The notes below the pieces were generated by a model. It ran no database searches and had not been told where the DNA came from. It worked only from the letters and a program-made list of their open reading frames with translations. Made by a program: the position numbers and the translations under genes. A DNA stretch of 62,894 nt from Gilliamella apis (GTDB lineage: Bacteria > Pseudomonadota > Gammaproteobacteria > Enterobacterales > Orbaceae). Positions 34,358 to 44,005 of the stretch are shown one piece after another. Position 1 is the first letter of the stretch. Each line of letters opens with the position of its first letter. The stretch spans positions 1 through 62,894 of the forward strand of contig NZ_NASD01000015.1 of the NCBI RefSeq assembly GCF_002142155.1, given 5' to 3'.

Positions 34358-34606
34358 TTAAGCAGCTTTTTGTGCTTGTTTGATCAATGCATTAACACGA
34401 TCAGAAACAGTTGCACCTAAACCAACCCAATGATTTACGCGATCAAGATCTAAACGTAATTCTTCTGCTTTACCTTGTGCAATTGGATTAAAAAAGCCAA
34501 CGCGCTCAATAAAACGACCATCACGTGGGTTACGGCTATCAGTGACAACTACTTGATAAAAAGGGCGCTTTTTAGAGCCACCACGAGCTAAACGAATAGT
34601 TACCAT
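34358..34606 (-). CDS. rpsP: 30S ribosomal protein S16
   Basis: 82-residue S16, required for 30S assembly. [20 protein letters not shown] at the start and [18 protein letters not shown] are diagnostic. The length equals the E. coli protein. AAGAGGATG-type ribosome-binding sequence precedes the start. It is the first gene of its operon, behind the promoter at 34672-34699. Confidence 0.97.
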   Translation of the reverse strand: MVTIRLARGGSKKRPFYQVVVTDSRNPRDGRFIERVGFFNPIAQGKAEELRLDLDRVNHWVGLGATVSDRVNALIKQAQKAA

Positions 34607-34671
34607 AACATCCTCTTAAATTAAAAAATAATCTTTCTTTTGCCCAACATGGACAAAATCAAAGCCACAGA

Positions 34672-34699
34672 ATTATACTCTTTCTAGCAAAAAGTGCAA
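34672..34699 (-). promoter_or_regulatory. Sigma-70 promoter of rpsP operon
   Basis: Minus-strand TTGCAC (34699-34694), a 16-bp spacer and a perfect TATAAT (34677-34672), about 65 bp upstream of the rpsP ATG. Confidence 0.75.
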
Positions 34700-34880
34700 T
34701 GATTGATTGAGTGTGAAAAAGCTTGGTGGATTCGGTTATTGGCAAGTTTTGTTATGAATGAATATAAATTAATCTTTTAACCAATTTATATTATAGATAA
34801 TAAGCTTAAGCTATGTTGGTTAATTAGCTGAATTATAATATTGCGATAGTTAGCCTTTTAAATAGCTGTTTGCCCAATAA

Positions 34881-35249
34881 TTAAGACTTTTTACGCTTAA
34901 ATGCGCGAATTAAAATATCAAAAAAACCTAATGATTTAACCATTCTCTGACCATCAACATATACTCGGATAGCTCTTAATACTTGTTTGGGATCTTTAGA
35001 TGCAAAGGCAAATGTACCATCTTTTTTGGTTTGTATAGAGTAACGTGATATCCATCTTCCTTTAAAAAATACCGATGCGATGACATAATCGACTTCTTCC
35101 CAAGGTATTTGAATATATTTGCGGGGATCTCGCTGATGATAAAATTCGAAAGCTTTATCGCCAATCATAATATGACCGTATTCTGAAAGTCCTGAAAAAG
35201 CAGTCGCTTTTACGGTTAAATCTATTTTGCTATTTAATGACTGAACCAT
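34881..35249 (-). CDS. manO: ManO-type DUF956 protein
   Basis: 122-residue cytoplasmic protein of the DUF956 family, typically found beside mannose-family PTS genes in Lactobacillales and relatives (ManO). Visible are an N-terminal VKATAFSGLSEYGHIMIGDK, IQIPWEEVDYVIASVFFKGR in the middle and a basic tail FKRKKS. It lies 149 bp after manZ in the same direction, beyond a repeat copy and a strong hairpin, so its expression may be reduced relative to manXYZ. In Gram-positives it has been considered a regulator of the PTS; the mechanism is unclear. The RBS is weak. Confidence 0.8.
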   Translation of the reverse strand: MVQSLNSKIDLTVKATAFSGLSEYGHIMIGDKAFEFYHQRDPRKYIQIPWEEVDYVIASVFFKGRWISRYSIQTKKDGTFAFASKDPKQVLRAIRVYVDGQRMVKSLGFFDILIRAFKRKKS

Positions 35250-35291
35250 TTAGTTGTTTGTATCCCTTATGCAAATTTGAGTTACTCATTA

Positions 35292-35322
35292 CACCCTTTT
35301 TCGATTATTTTGAAAAAGGGTG
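35292..35322. terminator. Strong hairpin between manZ and manO
   Basis: Perfect 11-bp stem CACCCTTTTTC (35292-35302) and GAAAAAGGGTG (35312-35322) with a 9-nt loop. On the minus strand no T-tract follows, so it is a candidate attenuator or mRNA-processing/stability element that separates manO from manXYZ. Confidence 0.6.
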
Positions 35323-35337
35323 ATTAATGTTTGAGGA

Positions 35338-35384
35338 AAGCGACAATTTTTGCTTTAAAAAGTGCTCTCCTCAATTTTTTTAGT
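35338..35384 (-). repeat. Short interspersed repeat, copy D (inverted)
   Basis: On the minus strand: CTAAAAAAA, TTGAGGAGAG, a T-run, then GCAAAAATTGTCGCTT, following the same plan as copies A-C. This copy also carries TTTGAGGAAAG at its other end (35330-35340), so the whole forms a long imperfect palindrome with arms TTGAGGAAAGC / GCTCTCCTCAA. Confidence 0.55.
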
Positions 35385-35398
35385 CAAAACGATTATTT

Positions 35399-36310
35399 CT
35401 ATAAAAGACCAACAACGTGACCAATAATACCGACTAAAAATAGTCCAAGAATAATTAAAATTGGCGATACTTTTTTACGAAGTAACCACATACATAAGAA
35501 AGTTAATAATAATGGCACCAGTCCAGGTATTAACTGATCTAAGTTATTTTGTAAGGTGGTGACTTTTTCTTGGTTAAGCGCTAATCCACTTTGCATTTGA
35601 ATCAATGCTTGGTGAATACCTTCGGCACCAGCTGGAAGGGAATTCCAATCGATAAATGCACCATTATCTAATTTAACTGTCGATACAATTGGTTGGAATT
35701 TTATTGAAACCCATCTTTGCACTAATGCTGCTAGTACAAACATCCCCAAGATAGATGCACCTTTGGTGATTTTTTGTAGCAAACCACCACCTAAATTATC
35801 GGTAATTTTTGAACCAGTACGGTACCCGAATTCTTGGGTAAACCACATAAAGCTCCAACGAATAATATTCCAAAATAAGAAGAATAAAATTGGTCCTAAA
35901 ATGTTACCGCTTAGGGCGAGTGATGCACCAAGTGCGCCGAGCATCGGACGAACAGTAAACCAGAACACCGGATCACCTACACCGGCTAAAGGTCCCATCA
36001 TTCCCACTTTTACCCCTTGAATTGCAACATCATCAACCGGTGCACCATTAGCTCGTTCTTCTTCTAAGGCTAGAGTTACACCTAGTACTGGTGATGCTAA
36101 ATAAGGGTGAGTATTAAAAAATTCTAAATGGCGTTTCAAAGCTGCTGAACGATCTTCTTTTGTGGTATATAATTTTTTGATAGCGGGAATCATTGAATAG
36201 GCCCAACCACCATTTTGCATACGTTCATAATTCCAAGAACCTTGGAGGAAAGTTGAACGCCAAGCTACCGCTAAACGGTCTTTTTTGCTTAATTGAATTC
36301 GATCTGTCAT
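35399..36310 (-). CDS. manZ: Mannose-family PTS EIID component
   Basis: 303-residue EIID membrane subunit of a mannose-type PTS. It has KKDRLAVAWRSTFLQGSWNY, the mannose-EIID motif QNGGWAYSMIPAIKKLY (about 32-48), and MMGPLAGVGDPVFWFTVRP. An insertion-rich region near 200-250 is followed by C-terminal hydrophobic segments. The frame extends to 36337, but ATG 36310 has GGAG 8 nt upstream and starts the conserved sequence (MTDRIQLSKKD). It pairs with ManY to form the translocation pore. Confidence 0.93.
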   Translation of the reverse strand: MTDRIQLSKKDRLAVAWRSTFLQGSWNYERMQNGGWAYSMIPAIKKLYTTKEDRSAALKRHLEFFNTHPYLASPVLGVTLALEEERANGAPVDDVAIQGVKVGMMGPLAGVGDPVFWFTVRPMLGALGASLALSGNILGPILFFLFWNIIRWSFMWFTQEFGYRTGSKITDNLGGGLLQKITKGASILGMFVLAALVQRWVSIKFQPIVSTVKLDNGAFIDWNSLPAGAEGIHQALIQMQSGLALNQEKVTTLQNNLDQLIPGLVPLLLTFLCMWLLRKKVSPILIILGLFLVGIIGHVVGLL

Positions 36311-36326
36311 GTTCTTCTCCAAGTTC

Positions 36327-37127
36327 CTAGTAATCATTCAAAATATCATCAAGTGGATCGCCTTTACTTCCACCGTTTGATGAATTGCCACGTTCAGAAA
36401 GGTTTATATAAATCAGTGCTAAAGCGATACCTAAGGCACCGAGTGCAATTAAAGTTAATTGTGATATCGCGGCAACGACAAAACCGATAATGAAAAATGG
36501 CCAAACTTCACGGTTTGCCATCATATTGATTACCATAGCATAACCAACGGCAACAACCATTCCACCACCAATAGCCATACCCGTTGTTAACCATTCAGGC
36601 ATTGCGTTTAACGCTTCTTTGACGGCTTCAGCAGGAATAAATAATAATGCAGCAGCTGGAATAGCAATACGTAGACCTTGTAAACAAACACCTAACATTT
36701 GTAGCCATTCTATTTTGCGAATATTACCTTCTTCAGCCGCAGCATCCATTAAGTGTACTAAAGGTACGGCAATTGTTCGCACAATCATAGTTAAAAATAG
36801 GCCAGCAACAGCAAGTGGAATGGCGACGGCAATCGCAGTTGATACACCTGCAACACCTTGACCACCAAGCACTAAGATAATCGATGAAGCTACAGCAGCA
36901 AGAGCTGCATCGGGTGCTACTGCTGCACCAATATTCGCCCAACCTAATGCAATCATCTGTAATGATCCACCAAGTACGACGCCTGCTTCTAGATTACCTG
37001 TTACCAGACCAATTAACGAACAAGCAACCAATGGTTGGTGGAATTGGAATTGATCCAAAATACCTTCCATCCCGGCTAAAAAAGCAATAACTATCACTAG
37101 AATGATAGCAACAATTGATAAAGTCAT
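36327..37127 (-). CDS. manY: Mannose-family PTS EIIC component
   Basis: 266-residue EIIC membrane subunit, the same length as E. coli ManY. Motifs are GILDQFQFHQPLVACSLIGL (about 22-41), LGGSLQMIALGWANIGAAVA, PDAALAAVASSIILV and GGGMVVAVGYAMVINMM. A hydrophilic serine/glycine tail follows YINLSERGN. AGGGG lies 8 nt before the ATG. It sits 21 bp downstream of manX. Confidence 0.94.
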   Translation of the reverse strand: MTLSIVAIILVIVIAFLAGMEGILDQFQFHQPLVACSLIGLVTGNLEAGVVLGGSLQMIALGWANIGAAVAPDAALAAVASSIILVLGGQGVAGVSTAIAVAIPLAVAGLFLTMIVRTIAVPLVHLMDAAAEEGNIRKIEWLQMLGVCLQGLRIAIPAAALLFIPAEAVKEALNAMPEWLTTGMAIGGGMVVAVGYAMVINMMANREVWPFFIIGFVVAAISQLTLIALGALGIALALIYINLSERGNSSNGGSKGDPLDDILNDY

Positions 37128-37148
37128 AATAATAACCCCTTAATTAAA

Positions 37149-38120
37149 CTAATTTTGTTCAGCTAATTCTTGTTTCGCTTTTTTTAATAATTCATCCATA
37201 TTATCGTTTGAATCATTAGGTACTTTGCGAACATCAAATTTCACATTTTTCGCTTTCAATTTTTCGAATGCGTCAACATCTTGAGCGCTCATTGATAACA
37301 CTTTGTTGACCATTACTTTGCCAACTGAATGTGCCATTGAACCCACATTTAATGTTTCAATATCGACACCACCGTCTAAAGCTCGCAGTACATCTTCAGG
37401 GTTTTCGAACAGTAATAAGGCTTTGGTATTGCCAAAACGCGGATCATGGGCAACTTGAATAATCTTTTTAATTGGCACGACATTAGCTTTAACACCAGGA
37501 GGAGCCGCCTCTTCAATTAGTTTTTTCCGTAATTCATCTTTGGCTACTGAATCAGAAACCACGATAATCCGGTTAGGATTAGTTGCTTTAGTCCAAGACG
37601 TTGCCACCTGACCATGTAATAAGCGCGAATCAACACGAGCTAATACTATTTTCAACTTACCATCACCTAACACAGTACCTTCTGGGATAGTATTTGATTG
37701 TTGGTTGTTTACTTGTGGTTTAGCCGCAATTTCAACAGTTGTTCGAATTCCTTCTTGACCTGACTCTATAATTGCTGCAGCCACTTGTTTGGCACTATCC
37801 ATGGATAAACGTGATGAATAGGCTTCGATCAGCATGGGAAGGTTCAAGCCAGCAACGATAGCCCAATTTGGGTGTTCGCCACAGAGTGTATTGGCTTGAT
37901 TAAATGGCGTTCCACCCCATAAATCAACTAAAAACAGTACTTCGTTTTGGTTATCGAAAGTAGCTATTGCTGCTAGCATCCGTTCTTTTAAACTATCTGG
38001 ACTATCACTTGGGTGCAAGGTAACGGCTTTAACGTTTTCTTGCTCGCCAAATATCATCGTCCCTGATTGTAAAATACCTTCAGCAAACTCACCATGAGTT
38101 GCTAGGATAATTCCAACCAT
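37149..38120 (-). CDS. manX: Mannose-family PTS EIIAB component
   Basis: 323-residue cytoplasmic EIIAB. The IIA domain starts MVGIILATHGEFAEGI with phospho-acceptor His9. A linker (about 135-155) leads to the IIB domain with phospho-His in ARVDSRLLHGQVATSW. PEGTVLGDGKLKIVLARVD, DPRFGNTKALLLF, LNVGSMAHSVGK and FDVRKVPNDS resemble Gram-positive ManL more than E. coli ManX. The RBS AGGAGG is ideal. The operon manXYZ should import and phosphorylate mannose, glucose or amino sugars. Confidence 0.93.
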   Translation of the reverse strand: MVGIILATHGEFAEGILQSGTMIFGEQENVKAVTLHPSDSPDSLKERMLAAIATFDNQNEVLFLVDLWGGTPFNQANTLCGEHPNWAIVAGLNLPMLIEAYSSRLSMDSAKQVAAAIIESGQEGIRTTVEIAAKPQVNNQQSNTIPEGTVLGDGKLKIVLARVDSRLLHGQVATSWTKATNPNRIIVVSDSVAKDELRKKLIEEAAPPGVKANVVPIKKIIQVAHDPRFGNTKALLLFENPEDVLRALDGGVDIETLNVGSMAHSVGKVMVNKVLSMSAQDVDAFEKLKAKNVKFDVRKVPNDSNDNMDELLKKAKQELAEQN

Positions 38121-38186
38121 AACGTACCTCCTAGGTTTCTATATTATTGCTAATATAAAGTTAATAAAATAAAGCAAAGTAATTTT

Positions 38187-38228
38187 ATTTTAGTTAACAA
38201 AATAAGCTATTACCTTGATCTGTATCAA
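38187..38228 (-). promoter_or_regulatory. Class II FNR-type promoter of manXYZ
   Basis: TTGAT-CTGT-ATCAA (38215-38228) is a perfect FNR palindrome. On the minus strand, the hexamer TAAAAT (38192-38187) begins 30 nt past the palindrome centre. This is exactly the spacing of class II FNR promoters (site at -41.5). It lies about 67 bp before the manX ATG. The reading is directly from sequence; anaerobic activation is inferred. Confidence 0.75.
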
Positions 38229-38343
38229 AGATTAATAACAATAATTGTCAACTGATTAAATAATCTTCATTTAACTAACATATAAAGATTATGCCATGCT
38301 TTCTAAGACTACTGTTCAATAAGAGAATAAATTAGGTATTATT

Positions 38344-39243
38344 TTATACTAATGCTTTACGAATGAAGCCATTATTTTGTTCTAGTTTTGTTTTTGCTTG
38401 CTGAGCGGTTAGTCCGGCAAGAATCATTAAAATAGCTGTTTTACAATGTTGATTACATTGATTTAACGTTGTTATAGCTGTATCTCGGTTGCAATCAGTG
38501 GCTTGCATAACAATTGATATTTGCCTTTCAACAAGCTTAGCATTAGTGGCTTCAACATCAACCATTAAATTACCATAAACTTTGCCGATTTTAATCATAC
38601 TGGCAGTTGTTAACATATTGAGGATCATCTTTTGTGCAGTGCCGGCTTTCATTCTTGATGAACCGGTAATGACTTCGGCTCCGACAATAGGGGTAATGGC
38701 AATATTAGCCAAACTAATCATTGGTGCATTAGGATTGCAACATAAACTTACCACTGTAGCGCCAAGTGATTTTGCATATTGCATGCCACCAATAACATAA
38801 GGTGTGCGCCCACTAGCCGCGATACCAACTAAGATATCTTTAGCACTAAAATTAATGTGTTTTAGATCATTAATCGCCAATTCAGGTGAATCTTCTGCGT
38901 TTTCTACCGCTTTAAATATGGCAGGGTGCCCGCCAGCAATTAATCCAACCACTTGCTCAGGTGATGTTCCGTAAGTAGGAGGGCACTCACTGGCATCTAA
39001 AATTCCTAACCTCCCCGAGGTGCCGGCACCAAGGTAAATTAAGCGACCATGATTTAGGAAAGCATGGCTGATTGCATCAACTGCAATAGCTATATTGGCT
39101 AGCTGTTTTTCGACTGCGATTGCTACTCGTTTATCTTCATTATTAATAATTTGCAGAATTTCAAGTGTCGATGCGCAGTCAATATTTTCACTAACACTAT
39201 TACGATTTTCGGTGACCATAGCCGATAGATTAATGTTTGGCAT
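38344..39243 (-). CDS. murQ: N-acetylmuramic acid 6-phosphate etherase MurQ
   Basis: 299-residue SIS-domain etherase (E. coli MurQ 298), which splits MurNAc-6-P into GlcNAc-6-P and D-lactate during cell-wall recycling. Motifs are [20 protein letters not shown] (about 68-87), [33 protein letters not shown] and [18 protein letters not shown]. It overlaps the end of lplT by 14 bp, so it is co-transcribed with aas-lplT, an unusual partner. No murP (MurNAc PTS) or murR is visible, but manXYZ follows 223 bp downstream. Confidence 0.95.
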   Translation of the reverse strand: MPNINLSAMVTENRNSVSENIDCASTLEILQIINNEDKRVAIAVEKQLANIAIAVDAISHAFLNHGRLIYLGAGTSGRLGILDASECPPTYGTSPEQVVGLIAGGHPAIFKAVENAEDSPELAINDLKHINFSAKDILVGIAASGRTPYVIGGMQYAKSLGATVVSLCCNPNAPMISLANIAITPIVGAEVITGSSRMKAGTAQKMILNMLTTASMIKIGKVYGNLMVDVEATNAKLVERQISIVMQATDCNRDTAITTLNQCNQHCKTAILMILAGLTAQQAKTKLEQNNGFIRKALV

Positions 39244-40417
39244 GTGATTTTAATCCTAACCATACAAACGCGATAAGAATAGCAAATAGCATACCAAAAC
39301 CGACGCCAATTGTAATGACTGATAATCCACCAGCGACAGCTAAAGTATAAGCACTAAGCATAATCATCATTGCACTATACTCACTTAAGTTCTGTATCGA
39401 AATAACACTACCTGCACCGATAAGCTCTTTACCTATTTTTTGAATTGACGCATTTAGTGGAACTAAAAAATAACCGCCTAATGCACCAATCACAACTAAT
39501 AATATATAAGAACTAATCATATTACTTTGTAGCGTGAATGCGATAACCGCCAATCCCATTAATATTCCTGCTGGAATACAGCGAAAGGTATTGGATATTG
39601 AAACCGTCGCACTAGCAAGCCCTGCGCCAACAACAATACCTATTGCCACAACCGCATTTAGATTAGTTGGCGTTGAATTGTCGGTAATACCTAAAACAAT
39701 TGGTACCCAGCTGATTAATAAGAAACGCAGAGTAATGCCGGCTCCCCAAAATAGGCTAGTGCCGAGTAAAGTATAAAGTGCTTGTTTATTGTTGAAGATG
39801 ATTTTAAAGGTTTTAGCAAAATCTTTTATCATACTCATAAACTTCCACTCAATATCTTGTCGAGCAGCAGGTAGTTTGGGGATAAAAATATTTGCTATCA
39901 TCGCCAGCCCATACATAACAACACAAGTAAGCAACGCTAATGTAATATCTAAATCAGCAATATGGCCACCCGCAAGTGAACCAAGTAAAATAGCTGCAAT
40001 GGTTGACGCTTCTATTAAGCCATTCGCTTTAACTAAATTATCGCCAGAAGTAAGTTCTCCTAAAATACCATATTTTGCTGGTGAGTAACCGGCAGCGCCA
40101 ACACCGACTAAAAAATAGCCTAAAAATGGATTGATATTTAAGCAGATAATCGCTGCGCCTATTAATTTTACTCCATTTGCAATCATCATCGCTTTGCCTT
40201 TCGATATACTGTCAGCAAATTGACCAACAAAAGGTGAAAGAAGGATAAAAGGAATTACAAAACCGATTTGCAATGCCGATTGGCTCCATTCTGGATAATG
40301 GAGCTGCTTAATAAAAGCAAGGATAGCAAAAAAAATGGCATTGTCAGCGAAGGCTGAAAAAAACTGAGCTAGCATGGTCGCAGCCATGCCAACTGATAAC
40401 AATGGTTGTTTAGACAT
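39230..40417 (-). CDS. lplT: Lysophospholipid transporter LplT
   Basis: 395-residue, 12-helix MFS protein that flips lysophospholipids (2-acyl-GPE) to the inner leaflet for re-acylation by Aas. Conserved stretches are [70 protein letters not shown] and [13 protein letters not shown], matching E. coli LplT (397). It begins 15 bp after aas, the same functional pair as in E. coli but in the order aas-lplT. Confidence 0.95.
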   Translation of the reverse strand: MSKQPLLSVGMAATMLAQFFSAFADNAIFFAILAFIKQLHYPEWSQSALQIGFVIPFILLSPFVGQFADSISKGKAMMIANGVKLIGAAIICLNINPFLGYFLVGVGAAGYSPAKYGILGELTSGDNLVKANGLIEASTIAAILLGSLAGGHIADLDITLALLTCVVMYGLAMIANIFIPKLPAARQDIEWKFMSMIKDFAKTFKIIFNNKQALYTLLGTSLFWGAGITLRFLLISWVPIVLGITDNSTPTNLNAVVAIGIVVGAGLASATVSISNTFRCIPAGILMGLAVIAFTLQSNMISSYILLVVIGALGGYFLVPLNASIQKIGKELIGAGSVISIQNLSEYSAMMIMLSAYTLAVAGGLSVITIGVGFGMLFAILIAFVWLGLKSHAKH

Positions 40418-40432
40418 ATCGAATCCTTGCTG

Positions 40433-42580
40433 TTATTGATTCTCATCGGCCATTTTGCGTAAGGTAATAAAATCGATTTTACCTGTACCCAATAATGGTA
40501 ACTCTTTAACAACACGAATATCTCGAGGGATCGCTAATGCCGGGATACCTAAATCCTGCGCTGCTTGATTCAGCTGTTCCCTAGTTAATTTAGTCGAGGT
40601 TGTAAATAGCACAATAGCCTCTCCTTTGGCTGCATCGGCTTTTACTGTTGCGCCATGCATGGCATCAACATCGACCTTTTTAGCTAAAGCTTCAACACTT
40701 TCAAGTGAGACCATTTCGCCAGCAATTTTTGCAAAACGTTTTAATCGTCCTTTGATAGTTAAAAATTCATCTTTATCAATCGCAACGATATCACCGGTAT
40801 CATACCAACCTTTATCCACATTACCGTTTTCATCAATAGCAACTGGTTCTTCAAGTACCCCTGGTTTTTCAACCCGTAAGTACCCCTTCATTACGTTAGG
40901 TCCTTTAAGTTGTAGCTCTCCGCCATTGCTAATGCCTGGAACAGGTATTAATCTTGACTCCATGCCCGGTAATAAACGACCAACAGTACCAGCTTTAAAT
41001 GCCATCGGTACATTAAGAGCAACAACTGGTGCACATTCGGTTACACCATAACCTTCTAAGATTCGAATACCGTATTTATCTTTCCATTGTTCACGCACCG
41101 CATCAGAAAGTTTTTCAGCACCAGCGACTACGTAGCGTAAACGCATAAAATCGTATGGATGTGCATAACGGGCGTAGTTGGCTAAAAATGTTGGTGTTCC
41201 AAATAACACCGTACAGTTTTGGTCATAAATGATTTCCGGTACCATACGATAATGTAATGGGTTTGGATATAAAAACGTACGACTGCCAGAGAACAACGGT
41301 AAAAATAAGCCTGCGGTGATGCCAAAAGCGTGAAAAAGAGGTAACGCCGACATAAAACGGTCTGCAGGCGTTGGATCGATAACAGTACGAATTTGTTCGA
41401 CATTAGCCAATAAACTGCCATGGCTATGCACAACTCCTTTCGGATTGCCTTCTGAGCCGGAAGTAAATAGGACTAATGCCTCGTCTTGACTTGATTGTCG
41501 TCGTTTAACTAATCGAGGAATGTATTGATGTACAGCAACGTATAGTTTATCAAAAAAGTTCAAACTGCTACGCAAATCTTCAAGGAAATACCAATTTACA
41601 TCGTTAATTTCTTCTAATAGGTGATCAAGCTTCCCTTTTTTAATAAATTTACGTGAAGTAATAATGGTTTTTATTTCAGCTGCAGTAATTGCACAGGTTA
41701 ATCCTTTAGTACCAGCCGTGTAGTTGAGCATTGCTGGAATACGATTTTTAACTGATAAACCAAAAATAGTGGCAACAGTAATTGTTGCATTAGGTAGTAA
41801 TAGGCCAACTCGTTCTTTCGGTTTGGTAATTTTAGAAATAATACAACTTACACCGATGATCTGCTTAAGTAAGTTTCGATAGGAGGCTTCATGAGTGGTA
41901 GGGTCTTGAACCATTCGTGATTTTACGCCATAACGAACTTGAGCTTCGAGTAGAGCCTCAAAAAGGGTTAATTTAGGGCGACTTGCCATTCTGGCATTCA
42001 TCATAATTTGATGTAATTTTTCACCAGCAATATATCTTCGATCACTTGCTTTTGCTGCGTCAGGCATTGGGATTGATTTTGGTTCCAATACATGAATAGT
42101 AATTTTTGGAAATAGACGACGTTTAAATAGGCCTTTTAAGCGACTGGTTAAGGTAAATTCGGCTCCTTCTATCCAAACAGGTACAATGGTCGCCTGAGAA
42201 CGTGCCGCAACAAATGCCGCACCGTCATAAATCTTCATTAATGATCCGGTTATGGTAATTCGACCTTCCGGAAAAATAACAATTGGTCGGCCTTTTTCAA
42301 TTTCACGGACCAATTTTTTTATTGCCATAGGACTTAATGGATCCATTGGCACAAAATCGACATAGCGTTTGGCTAAACGAACTAGCCAGTGATTAATATA
42401 TCCTGCGTAGATAGCAAATACTGGTTTTACTGGTAAAAATACGCCGATTAAAACGCCATCTAGGAAGGAAACATGATTAGGGGTGATAAGAAGTCTGTCT
42501 TGTTTTAGGTTATCAAGATTACCTTGAATCTTGACATGGAATAAAATCTTTAAAAAAAATTTTAATATTTTAAATAACAT
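40433..42580 (-). CDS. aas: Bifunctional acyl-ACP synthetase / 2-acyl-GPE acyltransferase Aas
   Basis: 715-residue inner-membrane enzyme (E. coli Aas 719) that re-acylates lysophosphatidylethanolamine. The N-terminal LPLAT domain (about 1-200) has the NHVSFLDG acyltransferase motif and [20 protein letters not shown]. The C-terminal AMP-binding acyl-ACP synthetase domain has [32 protein letters not shown] and [12 protein letters not shown]. The frame runs upstream to 42661, but homology starts at ATG 42580 (MLFKILKFF), which has GAG 8-9 nt before it. Confidence 0.94.
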   Translation of the reverse strand: MLFKILKFFLKILFHVKIQGNLDNLKQDRLLITPNHVSFLDGVLIGVFLPVKPVFAIYAGYINHWLVRLAKRYVDFVPMDPLSPMAIKKLVREIEKGRPIVIFPEGRITITGSLMKIYDGAAFVAARSQATIVPVWIEGAEFTLTSRLKGLFKRRLFPKITIHVLEPKSIPMPDAAKASDRRYIAGEKLHQIMMNARMASRPKLTLFEALLEAQVRYGVKSRMVQDPTTHEASYRNLLKQIIGVSCIISKITKPKERVGLLLPNATITVATIFGLSVKNRIPAMLNYTAGTKGLTCAITAAEIKTIITSRKFIKKGKLDHLLEEINDVNWYFLEDLRSSLNFFDKLYVAVHQYIPRLVKRRQSSQDEALVLFTSGSEGNPKGVVHSHGSLLANVEQIRTVIDPTPADRFMSALPLFHAFGITAGLFLPLFSGSRTFLYPNPLHYRMVPEIIYDQNCTVLFGTPTFLANYARYAHPYDFMRLRYVVAGAEKLSDAVREQWKDKYGIRILEGYGVTECAPVVALNVPMAFKAGTVGRLLPGMESRLIPVPGISNGGELQLKGPNVMKGYLRVEKPGVLEEPVAIDENGNVDKGWYDTGDIVAIDKDEFLTIKGRLKRFAKIAGEMVSLESVEALAKKVDVDAMHGATVKADAAKGEAIVLFTTSTKLTREQLNQAAQDLGIPALAIPRDIRVVKELPLLGTGKIDFITLRKMADENQ

Positions 42581-42780
42581 TTGATTTCTCAATTTCCGTG
42601 CAAAATTGCACTCTGTCATAATAGTGAAAATAATTACAATATACAAGAAGCTAAATTTCAATTGAATTTAATTTAAATTAAACAATTTGTTATGCGAATT
42701 CTTCTAGTTTGAAATATTAATTAATAGACAATAAATAGTAAAAAAGTAAAATAAAAGTTAAATAACTGTAAGGAATGAAA

Positions 42781-43755
42781 ATGTTAGTTTTAACAGCTCA
42801 AGATATCCAACAATTTTATACCATGAAAGATGCTGTAGCAGCAGATAAGCAAGCATTAAAAATTTATACTCAAGGTAATAGTGAAGTGCCTTTACGTATT
42901 AATTTTGATATGCAAAAAGGACAATGCCTAGTTATGCCTGCCCATATTAAAGAAAACGATGTTGTTGGTTTAAAGATTGTTTCGGTTTTTCCTGATAATC
43001 CTAAATTGGGCAAACCATCAGTTCCGGCACAAGTGTTTATGATCGATCCTCAAACGGGCGAAGTTTGTGCGATATTAGATGGAACCTTTGTTACGCAATT
43101 GCGAACCGGTGCGGTACAAGGCGCTGCCACGGATTTATTAGCTAAAAAAGATGCTAAACGAGCAGTATTAATTGGTACTGGTGGGCAAGCAGCGGCACAA
43201 TTAGAAGCTATGTTAACGGTACGGCAGTTAACCGATGTAGCTATTTATGGACTTGATGCCAAAAAAGGCAAGCAGTTTACTGAAGAGATGAAACAACGCT
43301 TCGCCCATTTTTCGGCTAACCTCTATTTTTCACAAGATTTGGATGAAGATATTCGCCATGCTGATATTATTACTTCAGTGACTACATCAAAAGAAGTGAC
43401 TTTCAATGGTGAGCTAGTTAAACCCGGAACTCATATCAATGGTGTAGGTGCTTACACACCTGAAATGCACGAAATCCCAAGTAATATAGTGGCAAAAGCA
43501 GATATTCGTGTACTTGATACTAAAGATGGTGTATTTGCTGAAGCTGGTGATATTATCGACCCAATTAATCAAAATTTGGTCACAAAACAAGATTTTTATG
43601 AATTGGGAGATTTAGTTATCGATCCGCAAAAATGTCGTCATAACGATCAGCAAATCACGTTATTTAAAACAGTGGGAACGGCAGTTTTAGATGTCTATGT
43701 CGGTTATGATATTTATCAGAAAGCTAAACAAAAGGGTATTGGAACTACTATCTAA
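42781..43755 (+). CDS. Ornithine cyclodeaminase/mu-crystallin family protein
   Basis: 324-residue NAD(P)-dependent protein of the ornithine cyclodeaminase/mu-crystallin family. The Rossmann motif is AVLIGTGGQAAAQLEAML (about 125-142). Family segments include LPAQ-like PSVPAQVFMIDPQTGEVCAI, GTFVTQLRTGAVQGAATDLL and HINGVGAYTPEMHEI. Members include ornithine cyclodeaminase, alanine dehydrogenase and ketimine reductase, which cannot be separated by eye. ATG 42781 is chosen over 42775 because AAGGA ends 6 nt upstream. It is a single gene with repeat copies B and C in its 3' flank. Confidence 0.85.
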   Translation: MLVLTAQDIQQFYTMKDAVAADKQALKIYTQGNSEVPLRINFDMQKGQCLVMPAHIKENDVVGLKIVSVFPDNPKLGKPSVPAQVFMIDPQTGEVCAILDGTFVTQLRTGAVQGAATDLLAKKDAKRAVLIGTGGQAAAQLEAMLTVRQLTDVAIYGLDAKKGKQFTEEMKQRFAHFSANLYFSQDLDEDIRHADIITSVTTSKEVTFNGELVKPGTHINGVGAYTPEMHEIPSNIVAKADIRVLDTKDGVFAEAGDIIDPINQNLVTKQDFYELGDLVIDPQKCRHNDQQITLFKTVGTAVLDVYVGYDIYQKAKQKGIGTTI

Positions 43756-43787
43756 TAATTGTTTTTAACTCCAAATCATCCCTTAAC

Positions 43788-43836
43788 CAAAAATTTGAGG
43801 AAAGGGATTTTTAATGTCTAAAATTGGCATTAATAG
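43788..43836 (+). repeat. Short interspersed repeat, copy B
   Basis: Carries AAAAATTTGAGGAAAGGGA, a T-run, then CTAAAATTGGCATTAATAG. It lies 88 bp before copy C in the same orientation. Over about 75 nt, copies B and C agree at roughly 70 percent of positions. A 7-bp hairpin TTCTTAT/ATAAGAA follows at 43840-43861. Confidence 0.55.
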
Positions 43837-43875
43837 TGCTTCTTATGAATATTAATAAGAAGTTAGTTCTATAAA

Positions 43876-43925
43876 ATCAAAAATTATAGGAAAGGTTTTT
43901 TTAGCGCTTAAAATTGTCGTTAATG
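43876..43925 (+). repeat. Short interspersed repeat, copy C
   Basis: ATCAAAAATTATAGGAAAGG, a run of 7 T, then AGCGCTTAAAATTGTCGTTA. It shares TTAAAATTGTCG with copy D (as AAAATTGTCG) and the GGAAAGG core with A and B. Confidence 0.55.
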
Positions 43926-44005
43926 GTATTACTTATTAACATCAACAATAGATTAGCCATAAACAATAAAATAATGCGAGGTAAGGGCGGTTCTAAGATC
44001 GAAAC

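Noticed and set aside
38290..38310. Possible sigma-54 promoter upstream of manX (minus strand TGGCAT)
   Set aside because: It lacks a GC pair at the -12 position with correct spacing, and an FNR-type sigma-70 promoter explains the operon better.
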